Origin: Stramonita haemastoma
Taxonomy: Eukaryota > Mollusca > Gastropoda > Neogastropoda > Muricidae
NCBI GenBank assembly: GCA_030674155.1
Contig: CM060323.1
Location: 2,979,197 to 3,043,196, forward strand
DNA length: 64,000 bases
Direction: 5' to 3'
In this document: positions 56,116 to 64,000 of the stretch, one piece after another
Layout of the letters: each line of letters starts with the position of its first letter
Position numbering within the stretch: the stretch's first letter is position 1
The notes under the pieces: model-generated
The model's input: only the letters and a program-made list of their open reading frames with translations
Database searches by the model: none
What the model was told of the DNA's origin: nothing
Program-made: the position numbers and the translations under genes

Positions 56116-56420
56116 GCACCAGTGTGCATGCGGTTTTTTTTTTCTCTCGCTATCTGTTTCTACCGGCACGATTGAACTACACTTCCGAGAAGGGGTTGTT
56201 AACGTGTGTGCAAGATGTTCTGTACGTGTGCGCTCGCACACGGGGCCTCGGTTTATAGTCTCATCCAGACTTTCAGAAGAGTGGAACCAGTGCTGATGTT
56301 AGCTCCTGGGGAAAAATCCCCTTGGATAGGCGTTTCAGTGGTGGCTCGAACTCGGGCTCGATCACAGATTGTCTAATCGTAAGCACAAACCGTTCTAACT
56401 ACTAGGCTGCCCCCTCCCCC
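56114..56420 (-). mobile_element. SINE type B (minus), right half: core and tRNA head
   Basis: ATGCACCAGTGTGCATGCGG, TTTCTACCGGCACGATTGAA, GCAAGATGTTCTGTACGTGT, GGCCTCGGTTTATAGTCTCA, GTGCTGATGTTAGCTCCTGG, GGTGGCTCGAACTCGGGCTC and AACTACTAGGCTGCCCC. Confidence 0.85.
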
Positions 56421-56607
56421 CCCTCGTTTAAATTCCTCTTCCAACAACATACATTTCCGTAGCATAGTGGTTAAGACGTCGTACTTAAACGGTGGCTTGG
56501 CCTTGAGATATCTGAAATCAGGGTTCGCATCTGAGTGCGGCATGGAAATAAAGGCAGCAGCAGCAGAAGGGCATCTGGAAGTCATCTCTTTGCAGTTGTC
56601 ATCCCCT

Positions 56608-56608
56608 C

Positions 56609-56674
<66 letters not shown>

Positions 56675-56693
56675 TAACAACAACAACAATAAC

Positions 56694-56733
<40 letters not shown>

Positions 56734-56784
56734 GTTCTAATAATAATAATACATGGAATTCATATAGTGCTTAATCTTGCAAAA

Positions 56785-56879
<95 letters not shown>

Positions 56880-56882
56880 CAC
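56608..56882. repeat. (AAT)n then (CA)n and (CGCA)n
   Basis: AAT triplets at 56608-56745, with some AAC, then CA at 56785-56848 and CGCA tetramers to 56881. Confidence 0.95.
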
Positions 56883-57196
56883 TATACCCTCCACTGAGGC
56901 CGAGAGAAGAATCAGTACCCTTCAGCTGTAACAGGGGTCCTTCTCTAAAGCCCCACTGCAGCCTAGCAGTTTCTTTGAACAAGCGAAAACATCCACTGCA
57001 GAGCCTAGTTTAATCAAAACAAAGCTGTAAACAACAATATAGTGGCCCAAAACTGTTCTGTGGCAACAAACACATTATTAATAGATACTACATCTTTAGT
57101 GAGGGGCTGGCGAGGGGAGGGGGGAGGGGGGGGGGCAGTGGGGAAGAAAAGAAGGATAGAATGAGACAGAAGAAAGAGAAGAGAAGAAAAAACAGA

Positions 57197-57201
<5 letters not shown>

Positions 57202-57271
<70 letters not shown>

Positions 57272-57272
57272 G
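57202..57272. repeat. (GA)n array
   Basis: GA units with one GG break, followed by AGTATGCACCGATC, the same junction motif as at 56110. Confidence 0.95.
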
Positions 57273-57669
57273 CACCGATCTTTTTATTAATCCACCTTTC
57301 ACCTTTCTGTTCTTCAATCTGTGACGTTTCCCTCCCCCCCCCCCCCTTCTGCCCCCGGCCCCCACCTTCTCTCCTGTCTTCCTACTCTGTATATATATCT
57401 CTGTAATATTATTCTATGTTCGTCTATATCCGGAAACACCCCTCCCCATACGTGCCATTCCTTCCCAAAGGGAAGAGAAAGGGCATTCTTTGTGCAGCAA
57501 ATTCAAGGTTTGCCCGCCTGTATATCTCCTACCTCTCTTCCTGTCTCCAGTCCGTTTGGCTGGAGGACAAGCATTTGCATTGAAGCAAGTTACGTCTGTT
57601 TCTCTCTCTCTCTCTCCCCCCCCCCCCTCCCCTTTCAGGGGAAAGGGACATAATCAACCAGCTGCTTAT

Positions 57670-58308
57670 TCCTCTTTTGCAGAATAATGGCCACAGACAA
57701 AGCCAGTTCTGCCAAGGAAAAAAAAAAAAGTACCTACTAGCCGAGTGTTCTGCCTGCCCTGAATGTAACGGTCACACTTATTTCTACTTCTGGTGAATAT
57801 TGGTTACAATCAATTTTACTTCCATCAAATAATGAAAACGATCACTTCTAAATCTGCTGAATAATGGCCACAATCAATTCTACTTCTGCTAAAGAAAACA
57901 TGTTAAAAGGCCAAAAATCAATTATGTTTCTGCTGAATAATGACCACGATCAATTCCATTGCTACTGAGTAAAAAAGGCCACAATCATATTTCTAGTGAA
58001 TAATGGCCACAGTCAATTCTATTGCTACTAAGTTAAAAAGGCAACAACCATATTTATAGTGAATAATGGCCACAGTCAATTGTACTGCTGCTTAAAAATG
58101 GCCACAATCAGTCTTACTTCTACTGACTAATGGCTTTAATCAATCAAACCCCTGTCACACAATAGACACGACCAATTCTGCCTATGTCAAATAGTGGCCA
58201 CAATCCATTCTACTTTTGCCAAAAAGTGGCCACTTCTAATTATGCCAAATAATGACAACAATCAGTTCCACTTCTGGCAAACACTGGTCACAATCACTTC
58301 AACTTCTG
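57670..58308. repeat. Degenerate 33-40 bp tandem repeat
   Basis: Repeated AATAATGGCCACAATCAATT and CTACTTCTGCTGAA or variants, at least 14 units with substitutions and indels. Confidence 0.8.
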
Positions 58309-58562
58309 CCAAGTACTTCTCCTAAAGAGTCAAGTACTTCTACTAAAGAGTCAAGTACTTCTACTAAAGAGTCAAGTACTTCTACTAAAGAGTCAAGTAC
58401 TTCTACTAAAGAGTCAAGTACTTCTACTAAAGAGTCAAGTACTTCTACTAAAGAGTCAAGTACTTCTACTAAAGAGTCAAGTACTTCTACTAAAGAGTCA
58501 AGTACTTCTACTAAAGAGTCAAGTACTTCTACTAAAGAGTCAAGTACTTCTACTAAAGAGTC
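58309..58562. repeat. 21-bp minisatellite, 12 copies
   Basis: TCAAGTACTTCTACTAAAGA G, nearly identical from copy to copy. It gives an artificial SSTSTKE repeat in one frame. ACTTCTRCTAA also occurs in the flanking degenerate array, from which it probably grew. Confidence 0.97.
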
Positions 58563-58879
58563 AACCCAAACAATTCTACTGATTGGGGTAAAAAGAAAAA
58601 AGTTCCATTTTAAAAATGAAGTAGTTACTGTCGAAAAAGTGAATACTGAAAACCGTACACATTTCAAGGAGCAACGAAAAGCTGAATAAACAATGAAGCG
58701 AACAGCATATTATGGAAAAAAATAGACTGGGAATGAATAATTGCCACTGTCAAATAGGACTGCTTGATTTTCTAATGTATCATTTATATGATTTTTCGAA
58801 TATTGTGTCTCTACAAAACTTACTGACTACAAAGACCTTGGAGTTGCGCAGTGGAATAAACAATGATTTAGAAAAATAT

Positions 58880-58975
58880 ATACCATCAATCAATCAATAA
58901 ATCAATCAAATTTTTATTTCCAGATGGTACATTGAGTAAGCATCAATTTGCTTTTTTCCATCAAGCCATCTATCT
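58880..58975 (-). mobile_element. LINE 3' end, minus orientation, with (ATCA)n
   Basis: ATCAATCAATCAATAAATCA, AATTTTTATTTCCAGATGGT, ACATTGAGTAAGCATC; the complement ends GTACCATCTGGAAATAAAAA, TTTGATTGATTG. The same end with a GATTT tail is at 48020-48057. Confidence 0.7.
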
Positions 58976-59283
58976 AAAGAAAAGAAAAAAAATCAAAACA
59001 ACAACAAAAATCAAATCAAAACAAAACAAAACAAAAAAACAAAAACAAAAAACAAAGCAGAAAATCCCTAGCAAACAATAAAGCCACAAAAAGAAAGAAA
59101 AGGGGAAAAAGCAAACAAACAAATAAAACAACATCAATCATTTCACCAACATTAATTAGCTAACATGATTTCAAGAGCTTTAAAATAAAATATGCCTATA
59201 GATAATACAAGCAACTACAATAACAGCAAAAACAACCAAAAGAGAAAAAAAAAATCACTCAAAAGCCATACACACATAATTAT

Positions 59284-59284
<1 letters not shown>

Positions 59285-59362
<78 letters not shown>

Positions 59363-59392
59363 CAAACATACACACACCTACACACACACACA

Positions 59393-59439
<47 letters not shown>

Positions 59440-59440
59440 G
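59285..59440. repeat. (CA)n arrays
   Basis: CA at 59285-59359 and 59383-59437 with CTACA breaks. Confidence 0.95.
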
Positions 59441-59649
59441 TTTGCACTCATCCACTCAGCACGTATACTCGTACGTACATGCACACATTTAAAATCTTTT
59501 AAGAATCATATAGTGTCAAAAAAACCAGCTTATATCAATTACAATGTAACCAAAAACCATTATTTAAGACTAAAAAAAAAAAAAAAAAAAAAAAGTCCAT
59601 AAAATGTCTATAAATGTGTGTGTGTGTTTGCTTACGTGCAAGCGTGCGT

Positions 59650-59741
59650 GCGTACGTATGTGCGTGGCGTGGCGGTGTGCGCGCGCGCGCGCGTGCGTAT
59701 GTGCGTGGCGTGGCGGTGTGCGCGCGCGCGCGCGTGCGTGT

Positions 59742-59816
<75 letters not shown>
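59650..59816. repeat. Duplicated GC-rich 41-bp unit and (GT)n
   Basis: GTATGTGCGTGGCGTGGCGG, TGTGCGCGCGCGCGCGTGC occurs twice (about 59656 and 59697), then GT at 59748-59815. Confidence 0.9.
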
Positions 59817-59819
<3 letters not shown>

Positions 59820-60386
59820 CTCTCTCACCCCTGCCCCCATTTAATTTAACTTTCATTCATTCATCTTACTGCTGACACATTTTCGTTATTTATCTATTTA
59901 TTTACCTCTTGGTTTTTTGTCAACAGTTTTCATTCTCTTCGTTAACCTCAAAAACTCGAAAAAGTCGATTCTGTATGCGCTTATCTCTTTAAAACTATAA
60001 TTTTTGCTTTGATGATTTTTTTTTCTGTTTCAACAATATCTTTATATTTTTTCGTTTTATTTAATGACTCGATTTTGTCTACCTAAGTACTGTTGGTTAA
60101 TCAGGCACAACCCCTGTGATTCTGTGGGTCTTTTCATGTTAGTGTGGGGGGCACAACACTTTCCCACAATCACTGCAGTCATCAAGCGATTCTGCCAGAG
60201 TGTCAAAGATTCTGGGTGCCAAAGGTTAGGCCTATAGTATGCTATAAGGAGAAAAAGCCTTCAGGCGCCAAAGGCTGTGGGTGCATGCGAGTGGTAACGA
60301 TTAGGCTATGGGTGTAACAGATTCTGCGAGTCAAGGATTGTTGGTGTCAAAGGTTGTAGTGTGTTTACGATTGTGTGTGGCGTCTA

Positions 60387-60527
<141 letters not shown>

Positions 60528-60569
60528 TTTTTAAAAAGTACCAAAGGACGACTGTTTTCTTTTTTTAAA

Positions 60570-60650
60570 CCCCCCCCCCCCCCCCCCCCACACACACACA
60601 CCAAAAAAAAAGAAAAAAAAGAACAAAACAAAATAACAACCCAAACAAAC
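60570..60650. repeat. C run and A/C tract
   Basis: About 19 C, then CA and an A/C-only tract. Confidence 0.85.
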
Positions 60651-60934
60651 CCTTCATAAATATACTGCGTCTGCCTCTGTGTTATCTCCCTTGCCACAGT
60701 GTTGTCAGCCTCTACCTGCATGGTCTCCCCCTTTCCTTGACTGTTCGCATTACTCTTGTGTTTCCTCTATTAACCTGTTCCACGATGACGTAATTTTGAC
60801 CCGGATTTAGGATTAAGATATAGTTGTTTAAAAAAAAAATTTTTGCCCTACTTGTACACTAGGATTTATGATTAAGATATAATTGTTTTTTTTATTTTTA
60901 CCATACTTGTACACTAGAGTTTTCCTCCTAGTCT

Positions 60935-61318
60935 GAAGACTAGAACTCACAGGTTCACCAATGGTGAGGTTTTGCGTATTGAGGTAGCCGCATTCCGACA
61001 TAGGAGATGATGTCTGAACATGACACTAGTGTGAATACATCTTTCAGATTTTTCATACGTTCCTACCAGCACGTGATGACCAACTCTTTCTAAAGGCGGA
61101 ACGGGTTTTAACGTGTACACGAGATGTTCAGCGTGCGTTTGCAAATGGAACTTGGTTTATAGTCTCATCCAAAGGCCTTTCTGCTGAAGTCAGTTCTGAT
61201 GTTAACTCCTGGGGGGAAATCTTGAACAGGTTGTTTGGTGAATGCTCGAACCCAGGCCGCCAGACCACGAGCGCAACACACTGGCCACTAGGCTATCCTG
61301 CCCCCCCCCCTCCCCCCC
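60935..61318 (-). mobile_element. SINE type B, minus orientation, full length
   Basis: TTCACCAATGGTGAGGTTTT, GAGGTAGCCGCATTCCGACA, AGATGATGTCTGAACATGAC, TTCTAAAGGCGGAACGGGTT, ACGAGATGTTCAGCGTGCGT, TGGTTTATAGTCTCATCCAA, TTCTGATGTTAACTCCTGGG and GGCCACTAGGCTATCC, ending at a C run. Confidence 0.9.
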
Positions 61319-61343
61319 AGTATCTTGCCACCCATTCAGAGAG

Positions 61344-61408
<65 letters not shown>
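61344..61408. repeat. (TA)n microsatellite
   Basis: TA units with AATA and TTAT breaks. Confidence 0.95.
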
Positions 61409-61409
<1 letters not shown>

Positions 61410-61959
61410 TCAGTCCCGACCCTTCTCAATATCTGTGGTCCTGACATTTTATAGCCTCGTCGTGTCCTTTATCATCATTATTACCATGCCTTTTATGTAA
61501 CTTATGGCTTTTGCTCTTCCTCTTTCCGTCAGTCGCCTGTTGATATATGATGTCTTTTTGTTTCTCTCTTTTCTCCAAACAGTTGATGGGAATAAATCAC
61601 CATTGTCATTGCCTGTGAGCCCACTGTAATATGCCTCGTCCGCAAAGTTGTCTGCCATTACCATAGGGCTGTCTGCCCCTGCCTCTAGCTAGGTCGTCTG
61701 CCTGTCTCAGTGCTTACGCTTGAGGTCGTCTACTCCCTGCATGTGTACTGTCTGCCTCTCTGCGGTCTTCCCCTTGTGGCCATTGTTATGCCCCTGCTTG
61801 TTTGCTGATAACTGTTATCATATTGTGTGGTATTGCACTGCCTTGATTGTACTGTCTTGTAATACTGTATTATTACTTGTATTGTTGTCTTGTATTTTCA
61901 GTCGTGCCCCAACGGTCAACTAAACTACGGTATAGGTGAAGTGTTATATGACTCCTTGT

Positions 61960-62360
61960 TTTGTATTGTATTGCATTGTACTGTATTGTATTGTATCATT
62001 GCGTTGCTCTGCTTTGCATGGTGTTGTATTGTGATCATTTTCAGTCAAAGCCCCTGGGGAAGCACGTCACCACAAACTCAGCGCCACCCTACTTGAAATT
62101 CATGTTTGTTATATACTTACTTTTCCCCATGAGAGAGGCTTCCATGAGAATTAAGCTGAGGACAAAAAATATGGTTTATGCTCTGGGTTCTTTTACGTGT
62201 GCTCATTTGTGTTACACAGGGGACACTGGTTTATCGTCCTATACGAATGATTAGCACCCAAACCACCACTTAAACCTTATGGTTCTGGATAAAGTTCTGG
62301 TTCACATGGGAATCAACCCGCGACTCTTCGGTTTCTAGTGGGTGCGTTATCTCTAGAACA
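61960..62360 (-). mobile_element. SINE type C, minus orientation, with TGTAT-type tail
   Basis: Tail: TTGTATTGTATTGCATTGTA. 3' part: CCTGGGGAAGCACGTCACCA and CTCAGCGCCACCCTACTTGA. Body: TGGTTTATCGTCCTATACGA, ATTAGCACCCAAACCACCAC. Head side: GGGAATCAACCCGCGACTCT. Confidence 0.75.
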
Positions 62361-62674
62361 GATCCAATATTACTGTCATTGTGTTGTCTGTCCCTTGTTG
62401 GCGTCTATCTGCCCTTGCCGCATTGGTTATTTCCCCCAGCCACTGTTCTCTCCCCTGCCACTGTTATCTTCCCTTGCCTCTGAGTTATCTGCCCCTTACT
62501 CTGTGAATACGAATGAAAGAATGAATAAATCTATGATTTATAAAGAGAATACACAAAAAAAAATCTTCACATCTCCAGCATAATGCATGCATGGGAGAAG
62601 AAATCTGAAATGACGGTGGAGGGGGTGGGGCAAGGAAAAGGACATGAGGTACGAAAATACGTGCAGAAGCACCC

Positions 62675-62677
<3 letters not shown>

Positions 62678-62741
<64 letters not shown>

Positions 62742-62865
62742 ACATCATCACACCACACACAACACCGCACAGGGGCACGTGCATGCATACACACATACGC
62801 ATGTACGTAGGCCTGCGCGCGTGCGCAAGCAACACACACACTGTGTACCTCTGGAAAAAAAAAAT

Positions 62866-62915
<50 letters not shown>
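62678..62915. repeat. (CA)n arrays
   Basis: CA at 62678-62739 and 62869-62912, with CG-rich sequence between. Confidence 0.95.
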
Positions 62916-62917
<2 letters not shown>

Positions 62918-62984
62918 CAAGCAGTCACCAGATGAATATTCATGAATTCCTTGCTATTGGCTGCAAAAATCACGTAGACCCACA

Positions 62985-62994
62985 CGTGTGTGTG

Positions 62995-63057
<63 letters not shown>

Positions 63058-63063
63058 TGTGAG

Positions 63064-63127
<64 letters not shown>
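62985..63127. repeat. (GT)n followed by (GA)n
   Basis: GT at 62987-63057, then GATGTGAGAGAG and GA to 63126. Confidence 0.95.
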
Positions 63128-63128
<1 letters not shown>

Positions 63129-64000
63129 AATTTCTTTAATATCCATTGCTTATGTATTTCACGTGACCATGACAACGTAACAGAATGCTCGCTTACCGCT
63201 AGTTTTGTTTTGGTGTCTCCGAACAACAGACTCATGAGCCCACTTGAGAGCGCAAGAAGGGAATACCACTGGACAGGGTCAGAAATTAAGGGATAAACTG
63301 AAAGGTTTTGTTACGCAGTACGGAGTGCTAATGACACCCGCCTTATGCAAGTTTGCTCAGATATAAAATGTCAACGCAGTTGCTTCAGAACAGAGGAAAT
63401 GCATTTTGTAGTATTTTGCAAAATCTTCAGAGGTGCCTCAATGGTTGACCAATTAACTTAGTCGAAGGTAAGATGAAGTACTTATACTTTGCACTGCGCG
63501 AGGCAATTAATTCGTACCCGAGGAAGACCAATAAGAAGACAAATGTCAATCTTTGGTACTACAAGCGAGACTGCGATTGGTTTGTTGATTTGCAGTTCTT
63601 ACATGAAAGAAACTACACCCTTTGACATCAGAGATGTGCTGTTTGAAAGAGATCAGAATCCAGGAGACACACAGAGATTTTACATATGAAGAGAATGGGA
63701 ATTTGTATATCCAATATGCAAAGACCGAGTGATATAGTTCTCTGTGTGGTAGGGGGGGGGGAGCTCACAAAACAGAATATATTTTTTCCATTGATTTCAA
63801 ACTGCTGCAAAGCATTCACTTCTTGATTTCCTGACAGCAGTCTCCAACATTTCTCAGGGCAACAAGCGTGCATTGTATTCAAGATCAATCCTTGACTATC
63901 TTTAAGAAACATAAACAAAAAGGTGACAACTGATGGAAAAGCTCTAGGTCAAATTTGACAGCCCTCTAGCATATAAGGAAAAGAGGAAGAGACCAAGGAC

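Noticed and set aside
58252..58689. 145-codon ORF with SSTSTKE repeats
   Set aside because: It is the translation of the 21-bp minisatellite plus flanks; there is no start context, splice site or family match.
63489..63689. 66-codon ORF near the right edge as a gene
   Set aside because: No family resemblance, no clear splice sites and ordinary length for chance.

Overview
This is eukaryotic (animal) nuclear DNA. It has GT-AG spliced exons separated by long introns, very dense CA/GT, GA/CT and AAT microsatellites, poly-G/poly-C runs, tRNA-headed SINEs and 5'-truncated non-LTR retrotransposons. The protein matches and the repeat style suggest a lophotrochozoan, most likely a gastropod mollusc. 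That placement is inference from memory of the families, not a search result. A run of exactly 100 N (1675-1774) marks a scaffold gap.

Two genes can be supported, arranged head to head. On the minus strand, 12825 down to 2437 holds the first three coding exons of an SSBP2/3/4-type gene (Ssdp, the LisH/LUFS-domain partner of LDB co-regulators); the rest lies beyond the left edge. Its 9.8-kb second intron holds minisatellites, SINEs, two LINE fragments and a decayed plus-strand copy of dCTP pyrophosphatase 1 (DCTPP1) that runs straight into a SINE. On the plus strand, 24129-40509 holds an apparently complete 13-exon MAPK15 (ERK7/ERK8) coding region of about 568 codons. Its glycine loop, catalytic Lys, HRD, DFG, TEY activation motif, a candidate ATG8-binding YEMI motif and the conserved C-terminal motif can all be read. 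Two single-base gaps, in exons 6 and 8, break the frame as given; both look like a missing C beside a CC pair. A 3'UTR of about 3.6 kb, ending near an AATAAA at 44129, is proposed.

The 11 kb between the two starts, and nearly all of 44.1-64 kb, hold no gene I can recognise, only repeats. At least four SINE designs are visible. Types A and B share a tRNA-like head and a core but carry different 3' tails. Type C has a separate body and a pentanucleotide tail, and type D is seen once. LINE remnants include RTE-like and CR1/jockey-like C-termini and several 3' ends finishing in short tandem pentamers.

The most interesting observations are these. A 70-bp minisatellite has copied the 3' splice site of MAPK15 exon 10 nine times, each copy with a branchpoint-like CTGAC, an AG and the first bases of the exon, and each decoy leads to an in-frame stop. 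A (TG)n tract abuts the exon 8 acceptor. SINE 3' tails are modular, one apparently shared with a LINE. Several microsatellites and long A/C-only tracts begin exactly inside or at the end of SINE sequence.
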